A stretch of DNA of 64,000 nucleotides, taken from the NCBI RefSeq assembly GCF_036894955.1, contig NZ_CP145905.1:1619501-1683500 (forward strand), written 5' to 3'. This stretch comes from Paenibacillus sp. KS-LC4. GTDB taxonomy: Bacteria > Bacillota > Bacilli > Paenibacillales > Paenibacillaceae. Positions 1 through 8,725 of the stretch are shown here, piece by piece. Under the pieces are notes generated by a model. That model saw only the letters and a program-made list of their open reading frames with translations, made no database searches and was not told where the DNA came from. Numbering within the stretch: position 1 is the first letter of the stretch; the number at the start of each line of letters is the position of its first letter. A program made the position numbers and the translations under genes.

Positions 1-482
1 AGCTGATCAAGGATTTGCAGAAAAAAATCGGCATGTCCGTCATTTTCATCACGCATGATTTGGGCGTTGTTGCAAATGTGGCTGACCGTGTAGCCGTTAT
101 GTACGCAGGTCAAATTGTCGAGGTTGGAACGGTTGATGAAATTTTCTATGATCCGCGCCATCCTTACACATGGGGATTGCTTGCGTCCATGCCGAGCCTT
201 GATATGACGGATAAAGCCGAGCTGCTGGACATTCCGGGCACGCCTCCTGACCTGACGAATCCGCCTAAGGGCGACGCGTTTGCACCGCGCAACCGCTATG
301 CGCTGGCGATTGATTTCGAGGAAGAACCGCCGATGTTCCAAGTATCCGAAACGCATTATGCCAAAACATGGCTGCTGCACCCGGATGCACCGAAGGTGGA
401 GCTGCCAGAGCAGGTTAAACGGAGAGTTCGTAAATTGGCAGCGTCTTTCGATAAGCCGGTGCTTGCGGAAGGAGAGGCTTAA
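1..482 (+). CDS. oppD: Oligopeptide ABC transporter ATP-binding protein OppD (partial, 5' end outside window)
   Basis: C-terminal part (about 160 residues) of an oligopeptide-importer ATPase; the reading frame is open from position 3 and the Walker A and signature motifs lie outside the window. What is left shows the H-loop ([20 protein letters not shown]), then the C-terminal oligopeptide-type extension with [19 protein letters not shown]. The cysteines found in that extension in many Dpp/Opp ATPases are absent here (GD and RN where GC and RC are common), which I recall as normal for Firmicute OppD. The stop TAA overlaps the A before the oppF ATG, so the two ATPases are translationally coupled. 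It would energise peptide uptake together with OppF and membrane subunits encoded upstream. Confidence 0.9.
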   Translation, partial: LIKDLQKKIGMSVIFITHDLGVVANVADRVAVMYAGQIVEVGTVDEIFYDPRHPYTWGLLASMPSLDMTDKAELLDIPGTPPDLTNPPKGDAFAPRNRYALAIDFEEEPPMFQVSETHYAKTWLLHPDAPKVELPEQVKRRVRKLAASFDKPVLAEGEA

Positions 483-1412
483 ATGGCAAAGAAGCTGCTT
501 GAAATTAAAAACCTTAAGCAATATTTCAACGAAGGCCGTCCGAATATGGTGAAAGCTGTCGACAATGTCAGCTTCGATATTTATGAAGGCGAGACGCTTG
601 GGCTCGTTGGCGAGTCGGGCTGCGGCAAATCAACGACCGGCAGAACGATTCTACGGCTGTATGAAGCGACGGACGGGCAAGTACTGTTCAATGGCGAGAA
701 TGTTCATGGACGCAAGTCCAGGAGCGAGCTGAAGCGTCTGAACCGCAAAATGCAAATGATTTTCCAAGATCCATATGCCTCGCTCAATCCGAGGATGACC
801 GTTGGCGATATTATTGCCGAGGGTATTGACCTTCATGGTCTTGCGAAAAACAGCAAGGAACGAATGGAGAGAGTGCATGAGCTGCTGGAGACGGTAGGTT
901 TGCACAAAGACTATGCGAATCGTTACCCGCATGAAGCGTCTGGCGGACAGCGTCAGCGGATTGGTATTGCTCGCGCGCTTGCGGTTGATCCTGACTTCAT
1001 TATTGCGGATGAGGCGATTTCCGCGCTTGACGTATCCATTCAGGCTCAAATTATCAACCTGATGAAGAAGCTGCAGCGGGAGAAAAACCTGACTTATTTG
1101 TTTATTGCTCATGATTTGTCTATGGTCAAATATATTAGCGATCGTATCGGCGTGATGTACTTCGGTAAGCTGGTAGAGCTTGCTTCTGCGGATGAGCTGT
1201 ACAACAATCCGATGCATCCTTATACGAAGTCGCTGCTGTCGGCTATTCCGATCCCCGATCCGGAGACGGAACGCGTGCGCAAACGGACGCCTTATGATCC
1301 CAATGTGCATCAATATACACCAGAGGATCCTCCGGAAATTCGTGAAGTGAAGCCTGGGCATTTTGTTTATTGCTCGAAACGCGAGATGGAGCAGCTGCAA
1401 GCTTCTCATTAA
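483..1412 (+). CDS. oppF: Oligopeptide ABC transporter ATP-binding protein OppF
   Basis: Second ATPase (309 aa) of the oligopeptide importer. Walker [10 protein letters not shown] is at residues 43-51, the signature is ASGGQRQR near residue 152, and Walker B is [12 protein letters not shown]. The usual proline after DE in this family is alanine here, an unusual but probably tolerated change. The H-loop [14 protein letters not shown] follows, and the protein ends with the OppF-type tail. The ATG directly follows the oppD stop and GGAGAGG lies in the oppD end, so it is last in an opp operon running in from the left. A terminator follows at 1472. Confidence 0.93.
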   Translation: MAKKLLEIKNLKQYFNEGRPNMVKAVDNVSFDIYEGETLGLVGESGCGKSTTGRTILRLYEATDGQVLFNGENVHGRKSRSELKRLNRKMQMIFQDPYASLNPRMTVGDIIAEGIDLHGLAKNSKERMERVHELLETVGLHKDYANRYPHEASGGQRQRIGIARALAVDPDFIIADEAISALDVSIQAQIINLMKKLQREKNLTYLFIAHDLSMVKYISDRIGVMYFGKLVELASADELYNNPMHPYTKSLLSAIPIPDPETERVRKRTPYDPNVHQYTPEDPPEIREVKPGHFVYCSKREMEQLQASH

Positions 1413-1471
1413 AATGGGTTTAAGCCATCGGCCTTAAAGCTTGCAGCAATACCGCTGGCAGCATGAATAGG

Positions 1472-1533
1472 AAGGATCGCTCTCTAATCAGTAAAGCCCT
1501 ACGGCTGCGCTGTGTTGAGAGCGGTCCTTTTTT
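1472..1533 (+). terminator. Intrinsic terminator of the opp operon
   Basis: Arms GGATCGCTCTC (1474-1484) and GAGAGCGGTCC (1517-1527) pair with one G-T wobble and are followed by TTTTTT (1528-1533). It lies about 60 nt after the oppF stop. The rest of the 400-nt gap up to 1812 holds the sulfur-operon promoter and leader; the short open frames in it have no ribosome binding site or family resemblance. Confidence 0.85.
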
Positions 1534-1659
1534 GCGTGAATGCCTCCGAAAGCATCCTGTTTTCTATAGATGGAGAACTGCTGCAATAGCAGAGAAATCG
1601 CGGTCTTTTTGCCAAAATGATTTTAACATAAATGAATCCGCCTATTTTCAAAAACCCTA

Positions 1660-1688
1660 TTGACTAAACAAAATTGCGCTGGTAGAAT
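1660..1688 (+). promoter_or_regulatory. Sigma-A promoter of the sulfate transport operon
   Basis: TTGACT (1660-1665), a 17-nt spacer, and TAGAAT (1683-1688). The predicted transcript starts near 1695, leaving a leader of about 120 nt before sbp. Confidence 0.75.
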
Positions 1689-1707
1689 CCATCCATAACC
1701 AACTAAG

Positions 1708-1735
1708 CGGGTAGGAATAATATTTTATCTACCGG
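1708..1735 (+). promoter_or_regulatory. Inverted repeat in the sbp leader, possible sulfur operator
   Basis: CGGGTAG (1708-1714) and CTACCGG (1729-1735) form a near-perfect inverted repeat just downstream of the predicted start point, with an AT-rich centre (GAATAATATTTTAT). The position suits a repressor of sulfur genes such as CymR or another Rrf2-type protein, but I cannot match it to a consensus with confidence. Confidence 0.35.
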
Positions 1736-1812
1736 ATCACCGGCGGCAAAACATTACTCCCGTATCCAGAACTACAGGAGAAAAAAAGAAAAAATCAGGG
1801 GTGTGAGGGTTT

Positions 1813-2907
1813 ATGTTAAAGGGGAAATGGTCGGTTTCATTATTGCTCGTATTGGTGCTCATCTTGTCCGCATGTGGAGCAAACGGAGGCAACGAGGGAG
1901 CAGGTGCAGGAGCGGGAGAATCGCCGGCTGCATCAACAGAAGCGAGTGCCGCAGGAGAGAAGGCAGCAGAGCCAGTTAAGCTGCTGAATGTATCGTATGA
2001 CCCGACTCGTGAGCTTTACGAGGAGTATAATACAGCTTTTACAACGTATTGGAAAAATAAAACCGGCCAAGACGTAACGATCAGCCAGTCTCATGGCGGA
2101 TCAGGCAAGCAAGCCCGTGCGGTCATAGACGGTTTGAAAGCAGATGTCGTCACACTGGCGCTTGGCTATGATATTGATTCCTTGGTAGAGCCGGGCCTGC
2201 TGAGTGCAGACTGGCAATCGAAATTCGAGCATAACAGCTCGCCGTACACATCAACAATCGTGTTTCTTGTTCGCAAAGGCAATCCGAAGGGCATCAAGGA
2301 CTGGAATGACTTGATTAAAGATGGTGTGGAGGTCATTACGCCGAACCCGCAAACGTCAGGTGGAGCTCGTTGGAACTATTTGGCGGCATGGGGCTATGCG
2401 CTGAAGCAGAACAACAATGACGAAGCAAAGGCGCAGGAGTTCATCACACAGCTATTCAAGCATGTACCCGTTCTCGACACAGGTGCGCGCGGAGCAACGA
2501 CAACCTTTGTTGAGAAAGGAATTGGCGATGTGCTGCTGGCTTGGGAAAATGAAGCCTTCCTGTCCATTAAGGAGCTTGGCCCCGATCAATTCGAAATCGT
2601 CTATCCATCGGTCAGCATTTTGGCGGAGCCGCCTGTAGCGGTCGTTGATAAAAACGCTGAGGCTAATAAAAGCACCGAAGTAGCTAAAGCTTATCTGGAG
2701 TATTTGTACTCGGATGAAGGTCAGGAAATTGCAGCTAAAAACTACTATCGTCCGATTAATGAGACGATTGCAGCCAAATATGCAGATACGTTCAAAAAGC
2801 TGGATTTGCTGACGATTGACGGAGATTTTGGCGGCTGGAAAGCGGCGCAGGAGAAGCATTTTAATGCGGGCGGCATATTCGAAAAGATTTACACGCCAGG
2901 CTCGTAA
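1813..2907 (+). CDS. sbp: Sulfate ABC transporter substrate-binding lipoprotein
   Basis: A 364-aa secreted lipoprotein: hydrophobic signal at residues 8-20 and lipobox LSAC with Cys21 as the lipidated residue, followed by a Gly/Ala/Ser-rich linker to about residue 53. The mature part is the sulfate/thiosulfate-binding fold, with the family strings [17 protein letters not shown] and [16 protein letters not shown]. Together with CysT and CysW it would deliver sulfate or thiosulfate across the membrane. The ATG is preceded by a GGGGTGTGAGGG ribosome site. It is first in the operon sbp-cysT-cysW-yezD. Choice between sulfate and thiosulfate cannot be made from sequence. Confidence 0.93.
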   Translation: MLKGKWSVSLLLVLVLILSACGANGGNEGAGAGAGESPAASTEASAAGEKAAEPVKLLNVSYDPTRELYEEYNTAFTTYWKNKTGQDVTISQSHGGSGKQARAVIDGLKADVVTLALGYDIDSLVEPGLLSADWQSKFEHNSSPYTSTIVFLVRKGNPKGIKDWNDLIKDGVEVITPNPQTSGGARWNYLAAWGYALKQNNNDEAKAQEFITQLFKHVPVLDTGARGATTTFVEKGIGDVLLAWENEAFLSIKELGPDQFEIVYPSVSILAEPPVAVVDKNAEANKSTEVAKAYLEYLYSDEGQEIAAKNYYRPINETIAAKYADTFKKLDLLTIDGDFGGWKAAQEKHFNAGGIFEKIYTPGS

Positions 2908-2950
2908 TGATCGCTACGTACAGCACAATGTGGAATGGAGCTGACTTCAC

Positions 2951-3817
2951 ATGAGAGGTTCCAGCAGGAGCACAGGGAGAAGTCGGGGCGGCAAGGCGCG
3001 AAACGTTTTGCCCGGCTTCGGCCTATCAATGGGATTTGCAATTGTGTATTTGAGTCTGATCGTTCTAATCCCGCTGGCCAGCGTATTTATGAAGACGACA
3101 GGACTCAGCTTTGCGGAATTTTGGGGCACGGTAACGAATCCAAGGGTTCTGGCTTCTTATCGAATCAGCTTCTTCACCGCTTTCAGTGCGGCAGCCGTTA
3201 ATATGGTGTTTGGTCTGCTTATTGCATGGGTGCTGGTACGCTACCGTTTTCCGGGCAAAAAATTTATCGACAGTCTGGTCGATCTTCCATTCGCGCTGCC
3301 GACAGCTGTGGCAGGTATCGCACTAACCGCAATTTATGCGCCAAATGGCTGGATGGGCAAGCTGCTGCAGTCGCTCGGGCTCAAGGTGGCTTATACGCCG
3401 CTCGGTATTACAATTGCCCTAATCTTTATCGGCATTCCGTTCGTCGTCCGTACGGTGCAGCCTGTGCTGCAGGACCTCAATAAAGAAATAGAAGAGGCTG
3501 CCGTTATGCTTGGCGCCTATCGGATGCGTACGTTTTGGAAAGTCATATTGCCTGAGCTGCTGCCGGCTCTGCTTACGGGCTTCGCCCTAGCATTTGCTCG
3601 CGGCATTGGCGAATACGGCTCCGTCGTATTCATCTCCGGCAATATGCCAATGAAAACCGAAATCGCACCGCTGCTCATTATGACGAAGCTGGAGCAGTTC
3701 GATTACGCAGGAGCAACTGCCATCGCGCTCGTGATGCTCGTCGTCTCGTTCCTGCTGCTGCTGTTCATTAATTTCATGCAGTGGCGAATTAACCGCCGCG
3801 TCGTAGAAGGAGGCTAA
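2951..3817 (+). CDS. cysT: Sulfate ABC transporter permease CysT
   Basis: Membrane subunit of 288 aa with about six hydrophobic segments. The binding-protein-dependent permease signature ([23 protein letters not shown]) lies around residues 180-202, the loop that docks on the ATPase. [19 protein letters not shown] is typical of CysT/CysU. The start is the ATG at 2951 after a weak purine stretch; an overlapping longer frame upstream is not gene-like. It pairs with CysW, whose ATG is 5 nt after this stop. Confidence 0.93.
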   Translation: MRGSSRSTGRSRGGKARNVLPGFGLSMGFAIVYLSLIVLIPLASVFMKTTGLSFAEFWGTVTNPRVLASYRISFFTAFSAAAVNMVFGLLIAWVLVRYRFPGKKFIDSLVDLPFALPTAVAGIALTAIYAPNGWMGKLLQSLGLKVAYTPLGITIALIFIGIPFVVRTVQPVLQDLNKEIEEAAVMLGAYRMRTFWKVILPELLPALLTGFALAFARGIGEYGSVVFISGNMPMKTEIAPLLIMTKLEQFDYAGATAIALVMLVVSFLLLLFINFMQWRINRRVVEGG

Positions 3818-3822
3818 GCAGG

Positions 3823-4704
3823 ATGGCTGGAGCAATTACAACGCATTTATCGAGCGAGGCCTCCAAGCGGCCTAAGCATATTAATGAGCCGGTATTGGTG
3901 CGGATTGTGCTTATAACGGCAGCGCTCATTTTCCTCGCATTAATCGTTCTGCTGCCGCTCGTTTCTGTATTTGTTGAAGCCTTTAAGAAGGGCTTTGACG
4001 TTTACCGCGCCGCGATCACCGACCCCGACGCTTTATCGGCACTGAGACTGACGTTGCTCGTAGCGGTCATCGCCGTGCCGCTGAATACGCTGTTCGGCAT
4101 ATCCGCTGCATGGGCGATCAGCAAGTTTCGCTTTCGCGGCAAGCAGTTTTTAATTACGCTCATTGATTTGCCGTTTGCCGTATCTCCGGTCATATCCGGA
4201 CTTATTTATATTCTCATGTTTGGCGCGCAAGGCTTCTTCGGCCCATGGCTCGATTCCCATGGCATTCAGCTCGTCTTCGCTCTGCCAGGCATTGTGCTGG
4301 CCACAGTATTCGTCACGGTGCCCTTCATTGCTCGTGAGCTCATTCCGCTCATGCAGGCGCAGGGAGTCACAGAGGAGGAGGCGGCGGCAAGCCTTGGCGC
4401 GAAGGGCTGGCAAATTTTTTGGCGAGTCACCTACCCGAACATTAAATGGGGCCTGCTGTACGGCATTATTTTGTGTAATGCTCGTGCCATGGGTGAGTTT
4501 GGAGCGGTATCGGTCGTATCAGGCCACATTCGCGGGCAGACCAATACGCTTCCGCTGCATATTGAGATTTTGTATAACGAATATCAGTTTTCAGCTTCAT
4601 TCGCCGTTGCCTCGCTGCTAGTGATGCTGGCGTTCGTAACGCTTATCGTCAAGTCCCTTATGGAATGGCAAATGAACAAACGGGCTTCTGTCCAAACCGT
4701 TTGA
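3823..4704 (+). CDS. cysW: Sulfate ABC transporter permease CysW
   Basis: Second membrane subunit (293 aa), about six membrane segments, with the permease loop EEEAAASLGAKGWQIFWRVT near residues 184-203 and the CysW-like DLPFAVSPVISGLIYILMFG. The ribosome site AAGGAGG is inside the end of cysT, so the two are translationally coupled. Normally the operon continues with the ATPase cysA, but here the next gene is yezD and then a terminator. Confidence 0.93.
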   Translation: MAGAITTHLSSEASKRPKHINEPVLVRIVLITAALIFLALIVLLPLVSVFVEAFKKGFDVYRAAITDPDALSALRLTLLVAVIAVPLNTLFGISAAWAISKFRFRGKQFLITLIDLPFAVSPVISGLIYILMFGAQGFFGPWLDSHGIQLVFALPGIVLATVFVTVPFIARELIPLMQAQGVTEEEAAASLGAKGWQIFWRVTYPNIKWGLLYGIILCNARAMGEFGAVSVVSGHIRGQTNTLPLHIEILYNEYQFSASFAVASLLVMLAFVTLIVKSLMEWQMNKRASVQTV

Positions 4705-4762
4705 CGCTTGCGATAAGGTGAAAAGGCTGTATTTTTAGCATTAACAAAAGGAGGAGAAGACA

Positions 4763-5014
4763 ATGGCAAAACCTTTGGAAGTCGATCAGCAGTGGCTGAA
4801 GCGAATTGCGGATCAGGTGGGCGGGCTGCAATATGGAAGTGTAAATATTACGGTGCATGACGGCAGAATCGTTCAGATTGACCGTACAGAGCGGACGCGC
4901 TATGATCAGCCCTCCAGCAAGCAGCAGGAAGCTCAGGGCGTTAAGCAGCAAGCGGGCAATAGCCATAGTAACAGTAATAGCAACAGCAACAGTAATAAGC
5001 ATCAAACGGCCTAA
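4763..5014 (+). CDS. yezD: YezD family small protein (DUF2292)
   Basis: Small 83-aa protein. Residues 1-45 match the YezD/DUF2292 pattern (WLKRIADQVGGLQYGSVNITVHDGRI with VQIDRTER), a family often next to sulfur-assimilation genes in Bacillales; its function is unknown. The C-terminus is low-complexity (Gln-rich, then Ser-Asn repeats encoded by near-perfect AGYAAC units at 4966-4997), probably disordered and prone to length change. AGGAGGAGA precedes the ATG. Last gene of the sulfate operon. Confidence 0.85.
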   Translation: MAKPLEVDQQWLKRIADQVGGLQYGSVNITVHDGRIVQIDRTERTRYDQPSSKQQEAQGVKQQAGNSHSNSNSNSNSNKHQTA

Positions 5015-5072
5015 ACGTTGCGAAAGTCGTTGTCAGCTGAAAATAATGGATGAGACTGACCTTGCAAATAGA

Positions 5073-5124
5073 AACAGCGACAGTTAAGGACGAGAAAATA
5101 ACGTCCTAGACTGTCGCTGTTTTA
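5073..5124 (+). terminator. Intrinsic terminator of the sulfate operon
   Basis: Arms at 5073-5092 (AACAGCGACAGTTAAGGACG) and 5102-5121 pair over 20 positions with two mismatches, followed by a short TTTTA. The rest of the gap to 5266 shows nothing I can name. Confidence 0.85.
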
Positions 5125-5266
5125 TTGAACGAGTTCCCCGTAAATGCAATGAACATTGTTTCGCATTTGTACTTGTGATCAGGCTCACCGCGATGTCTGT
5201 AATGGCGAATTTTTTACGAAATCGACTTCTGCAATGCGGATACGATGAAAGAAATGAAATAACAGC

Positions 5267-5902
5267 TTAATATTGAGATGCTTGGTTAAGAGCACTTAAA
5301 AATACCTCAATTGGTTGTGCGCCGGAAATTGCGTATTTTCTATCAATGACAAAGAAAGGTGCTCCTGTTATTCCCAATTGTTTTGCTATGGCCTCATCTG
5401 AACGCACTTCGTTAGCATATTTGGATGGATTATGGAGAACTGCCATTGACTCGTCTTTATTCATTCCAACTGATTCTGCAATATTTGCTAATGTATCATG
5501 ATCACTTATTAGCTTGGCGTCCGTGTAATAAGAATAGAACAGCTTCTCTGCTAATTCTTTATCTTTACCAACAGATTTGGCATATTGGGTTAAACGATGA
5601 GCATCAAACGTATTGGTGGGCTTCATTTGGTCGAAATTATACACGAGACCCATCAACGCCGCTTGTTGTCCAAGTTCAGCATTTGCTTTTTTCGCTTGCT
5701 CGATACTCATACCATGTTTCTCCGACAGAATTTGATGCATATTTTTACCTGAGTACATTGATGCTTCCGAATTGAGTTCAAAGCTTCTATATTCAATAAC
5801 CACTTCATTCCGATGAGCGAATTGCTCCAGCGCAGACTCTAATCGTCGTTTCCCAATATAACAAAATGGACAAACATAATCCGACCATATCTCGATTTTC
5901 AT
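5267..5902 (-). CDS. DsbA family thiol oxidoreductase (FrnE-like)
   Basis: Protein of 211 aa of the DsbA/2-hydroxychromene-2-carboxylate isomerase group. The active-site motif is SDYVCPFCYIGKRRLE (CPFC at residues 11-14 of the chosen start), and the cis-proline region reads ITGAPFFVIDRKYAISGAQP. FrnE-like members are cytosolic disulfide oxidoreductases or isomerases, and no signal peptide is seen. I chose the ATG at 5902 because GAAGGGG sits about nine nt upstream; an in-frame ATG 12 codons earlier has no ribosome site. It is the last member of an AT-rich block with the two genes upstream (6088-7431). The substrate is unknown. Confidence 0.88.
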   Translation of the reverse strand: MKIEIWSDYVCPFCYIGKRRLESALEQFAHRNEVVIEYRSFELNSEASMYSGKNMHQILSEKHGMSIEQAKKANAELGQQAALMGLVYNFDQMKPTNTFDAHRLTQYAKSVGKDKELAEKLFYSYYTDAKLISDHDTLANIAESVGMNKDESMAVLHNPSKYANEVRSDEAIAKQLGITGAPFFVIDRKYAISGAQPIEVFLSALNQASQY

Positions 5903-6087
5903 TTTGAATGCCCCTTCACTACAAAATATTAAAAACATAGGAAGTCAGAAATTTCAGAAAACGTAATGAAGAAGACACATATGATATGATTTCCAATAAT
6001 ACGTTTGTGATTAATTTTTCCGTAAACAAAACTGCCATGTATCAATAACGAGATCAATAATGGGTTAATACTTACAATTTTTTAATC

Positions 6088-6732
6088 TTATTTGTTGTAA
6101 ATAATAGGCATTTTTCTAATCAACTGGTTGTCACGAACGGCGGAGTGCATAAATTTAGCCACATTTTCCCTAGAAACAGATAATTTAGCCGATTTATCAC
6201 CGAATGAATAGTCATAAGATTGCCCTTTGTGTTTAACATTTGGGTTAATAATTCGAACGACTGTCCAATCAAGATTCGATTGTTTAATAATCCCTTCCAT
6301 TTTCTTCATTTCTGCGTGACCATTTGGAAGGAAAATTTTGGCTAATGCAGCTGGAAGCATCGTCGAAATATTTTTATAATCGTCATCTGATTGCAAGGCT
6401 GGCGTCGCAAGTGTAATTAACCTTTTTTTGTTAAGCTTCTTCATAGCCCTAATAATCAGTTCGTGTCCGTCAGCAATCGGCGTGCCTTTAAGCTTTCGTG
6501 ACATATCGGATGCTGGTCCCAATGTGCTGATTACGACATCTGATTTAGCAATTGCCTTCTCGATGGTTGAAGCGTTAGAAAGCTCCCCTTGTACAAGGCT
6601 CAAATTTGGATGTTTGAGGCTGATTTTTTTGGGGTTTCTAACATATGCCGTAACGAAATCTCCGTGATCTAAAGCTAGTTGTGTTAGAAGCTGTCCAATT
6701 GCACCACTTGCTCCAAAAATGGTAATATTCAT
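6088..6732 (-). CDS. NAD(P)H-binding protein (NmrA/atypical SDR type)
   Basis: Protein of 214 aa with an N-terminal Rossmann motif GASGAIG at residues 8-14 and the extended NAD(P)-binding pattern (AYVRNP, DVVISTLGP, TLATPA). There is no YxxxK catalytic pair, as is usual for NmrA-like or flavin-reductase-like atypical SDRs. AAAGGAGA lies upstream at a longish spacing (about 14 nt). It follows the SDR gene at 6772-7431 in the same direction (39-nt gap) and probably shares its promoter and TetR control. The base composition is clearly more AT-rich than the flanking genes. Confidence 0.85.
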   Translation of the reverse strand: MNITIFGASGAIGQLLTQLALDHGDFVTAYVRNPKKISLKHPNLSLVQGELSNASTIEKAIAKSDVVISTLGPASDMSRKLKGTPIADGHELIIRAMKKLNKKRLITLATPALQSDDDYKNISTMLPAALAKIFLPNGHAEMKKMEGIIKQSNLDWTVVRIINPNVKHKGQSYDYSFGDKSAKLSVSRENVAKFMHSAVRDNQLIRKMPIIYNK

Positions 6733-6771
6733 ATTCTTTTCTTGTATCTCCTTTAAAATAAATGATCCAAC

Positions 6772-7431
6772 TTACACGTTATCTTCCGTTATAAACTCTT
6801 CTACTCGGTCTCTTTTGGTGTACATGTCGTACCAAATATCAGCGATTTTGTCTTGAACTCCTGAATTTGGCTGCATCCAAATTCCAATCGAAAGGTGACC
6901 TGCATAAATACCTTTGTCAGCTAATTCGCTGTTCAAATTAAAGATATAATTACGAAGCCCTGAGATTGCAATTCCGACATTGCCCATCCTTGGAACTGGG
7001 TGGACTGAAGCACCTCCAGTTGTAAATAGCAGAGCACCGCTTTGCTTATCCAACATATCCGGAAGTACTTGTTTAACACTCGATAAAGCACCTAAAACAT
7101 TATATTGAAATTGGTATAACGCATTTTCTTCAGTTACATCTAATGTTGGCGCTACTGAGTCAAAGCTCGGCGTTGGACTATACTCAAGAACATCAATAAA
7201 TCCGAACTTCTCTTTAACAGCAGCAAATGCTATCTCAATTTGTTCTTTAATTAATATATCCGCTTGAAATGAAGCAGCTTCGATTCCCAATTGCTCTAAT
7301 TCAATAACCAGTTGGTTCAACTTTTCTTCATTGCGAGCAATAAGAGCTACGCGAAAACCATTTTGTCCGAATTTCTTCGCAATGGACATTCCTAAACCTG
7401 CTCCTGCTCCAACAATTGCTATAGTTTTCAT
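6772..7431 (-). CDS. SDR-fold protein with replaced catalytic YxxxK
   Basis: Protein of 219 aa with a Rossmann motif GAGAGLG at residues 8-14 and the SDR strand pattern (IARNEEKL, ASFQADI, NVLGALSSVKQVLP). Where a classical SDR has YxxxK, this protein reads NVGIAISGLRNYIF, so Tyr and Lys appear to be Val152 and Ile156. It may therefore not be a classical dehydrogenase. A good AAAGGGAGA site precedes the ATG. It is the first gene of a leftward AT-rich block and is divergent from the TetR gene at 7629. Function unknown beyond dinucleotide binding. Confidence 0.85.
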   Translation of the reverse strand: MKTIAIVGAGAGLGMSIAKKFGQNGFRVALIARNEEKLNQLVIELEQLGIEAASFQADILIKEQIEIAFAAVKEKFGFIDVLEYSPTPSFDSVAPTLDVTEENALYQFQYNVLGALSSVKQVLPDMLDKQSGALLFTTGGASVHPVPRMGNVGIAISGLRNYIFNLNSELADKGIYAGHLSIGIWMQPNSGVQDKIADIWYDMYTKRDRVEEFITEDNV

Positions 7432-7454
7432 TTAATATCTCCCTTTCAATTAGA

Positions 7455-7522
7455 ATTAATTATCAATAAGATAAATAATAGACAATGTGTTGTTTATTTA
7501 TCTTTTGTTTATTATAATTAAT
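7455..7522. promoter_or_regulatory. Large interrupted inverted repeat, likely TetR operator
   Basis: Between the divergent SDR and TetR genes. The outer arms ATTAATTAT and ATAATTAAT and the inner arms AGATAAATA...GACAA / TTGTTTATTTATCT are arranged around TGTG near 7488. TetR regulators usually bind such a site and repress both directions. AT-rich chance symmetry is possible. Confidence 0.55.
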
Positions 7523-7628
7523 CATAGATCAGCATTCAATGTTTAATAATTTTGATTTTGAGAGATAAAATACAGTTTCAGCTCAAATGTCGTATATCTA
7601 ACAAAAAAATATAAGGGAACGAGTCATA

Positions 7629-8222
7629 ATGAACAAAAAAACTGATTTGCGTATCATTCGCTCCAAACATTCGATAAAAAAGGCGTTTATAGAACTGCTT
7701 AATGAAAAGGGATACGAAGGGATTACGATCCAAGATATTGCCGATAAGGCGATGATTAACCGGAATACATTTTACCTTCATTATCAGAACAAACCCGATT
7801 TGTTAAATTCATCTATGGACGAATTAATAGAAGAACTAAAGAGTACACTCAAGCGTTGTTCGAGCAGTAAATCTCCTGTAAGTGGCTCTATGCTTGAACA
7901 ACTAATGCAGACAATACTGGAAAAAATTAAGGACAATATTCCTTTTTACAAAGCATTGCTACTTGATGAAAATAGAATTTATGGTTTTCAATCAAAAATG
8001 GAGGGGATAATAAAAAATACAGTGGAAGATGGCTTGGATAATACTCCATTGAAGATTTCAAAGGAATTATTGCTCCAATATATCGCATCTACTTTTATGG
8101 GCATTGTAATATGGTGGGTTAAAAATGATTTTTCTTATACTCCAAATGAACTCGCTTCTCAATTCGGAAAAATCCTAACTCATGGACACTTCAAAGCTGC
8201 AGGTATTTCTATTGATGATTAA
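7629..8222 (+). CDS. TetR/AcrR family transcriptional regulator
   Basis: Protein of 197 aa. The N-terminal helix-turn-helix covers about residues 10-55 (SIKKAFIELLNEKGYEGITI, then IADKAMINRNTFYLHYQNK), a textbook TetR DNA-binding head. The C-terminal ligand domain has no family signature I can name; the RTFYLHY-type head with this tail resembles the TetR_C_33/DUF regulators common in Bacilli. It is divergent from the cassette at 5267-7431 and has the same low GC, so it probably controls it through the inverted repeat at 7455-7522. AAGGGA lies ahead of the ATG. Confidence 0.9.
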   Translation: MNKKTDLRIIRSKHSIKKAFIELLNEKGYEGITIQDIADKAMINRNTFYLHYQNKPDLLNSSMDELIEELKSTLKRCSSSKSPVSGSMLEQLMQTILEKIKDNIPFYKALLLDENRIYGFQSKMEGIIKNTVEDGLDNTPLKISKELLLQYIASTFMGIVIWWVKNDFSYTPNELASQFGKILTHGHFKAAGISIDD

Positions 8223-8327
8223 TGTGATAATTGCTTAGGAACAGAAGCTGGGAGAGCTTGTTTGAGCTTAAACTAAACTGCCCCTTCGCTTAATGGGCGA
8301 GTGAGGCTATGACCAGCAAGCAATATA

Positions 8328-8380
8328 AAGAAAGAAAAAGAACCTTCGCATCTTCCGCCAAAAGCGGGATCGAAGGTTCT
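8328..8380 (-). terminator. Intrinsic terminator of the small yqzM-like gene
   Basis: Arms AGAACCTTCG (8339-8348) and CGAAGGTTCT (8371-8380), with an inner CCGC/GCGG pair. The A-rich tract at 8328-8339 gives a T-rich run on the minus strand. It could also stop TetR transcription on the plus strand. Confidence 0.7.
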
Positions 8381-8408
8381 TTCCTTTGGAGCTAGGCTCG
8401 CTATTCAT

Positions 8409-8555
8409 CTACGATATGATAAATTTCACGATTACAGCTGCTGCAAACATGACAGTCATTAGACCGAGCATGCCGCCGAAGCCGAACATTACATCCATCA
8501 GGTCGTGGCGCGGTTCTTCGTTATAATGCTCGCGCGGGTCTCTAACGTTCTCCAT
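8409..8555 (-). CDS. yqzM: Small membrane protein, YqzM-like
   Basis: A 48-aa protein starting MENVRDPREHYNEEPRHDL and ending with one membrane helix (residues 25-47, rich in Met, Phe, Ala and Val, ending VKFIIS). It has a strong ribosome site (GGGAGGA, nine nt upstream), its own promoter at 8594-8623 and a terminator, so it is a real gene despite its size. The short polar head plus single helix ending in VIKFI resembles the YqzM family of Bacilli, whose function is unknown; that assignment is from memory. Confidence 0.72.
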   Translation of the reverse strand: MENVRDPREHYNEEPRHDLMDVMFGFGGMLGLMTVMFAAAVIVKFIIS

Positions 8556-8593
8556 AACAAGCGTCCTCCCTTGAAAACGATTTAGCTACCAAT

Positions 8594-8623
8594 AGTATAC
8601 CCAACTATCTGAATAATTGTAAA
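8594..8623 (-). promoter_or_regulatory. Sigma-A promoter of the yqzM-like gene
   Basis: On the minus strand, TTTACA (8618-8623), an 18-nt spacer and TATACT (8594-8599). Confidence 0.65.
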
Positions 8624-8678
8624 GCAAAACACGGCAACTATTGTTAACGGAAGGGCGCTGCTGCTGCTTCGAAATCTA

Positions 8679-8687
8679 TGCTACAAT
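8679..8687 (+). promoter_or_regulatory. Extended -10 element before uvrC
   Basis: TGCTACAAT reads as an extended -10 (TG-N-TACAAT). No clear -35 is visible 17 nt upstream. The transcript would begin about 30 nt before the uvrC start. Confidence 0.5.
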
Positions 8688-8725
8688 AAGGCATGGGAAC
8701 AGATGTCCGTAAGGGAGGCTTGGAA

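Noticed and set aside
1463..1663. 66-codon open frame between oppF and sbp
   Set aside because: It overlaps the opp terminator, has no ribosome site and no recognisable protein pattern.
4966..4997. Tandem repeat as a separate element
   Set aside because: It is the coding sequence for the Ser-Asn tail of YezD.
5180..5266. Short frame starting ATGTCTGTAATGGCG near the end of the sulfate operon region
   Set aside because: About 25 codons, no ribosome site; may be a gene remnant but nothing supports it.
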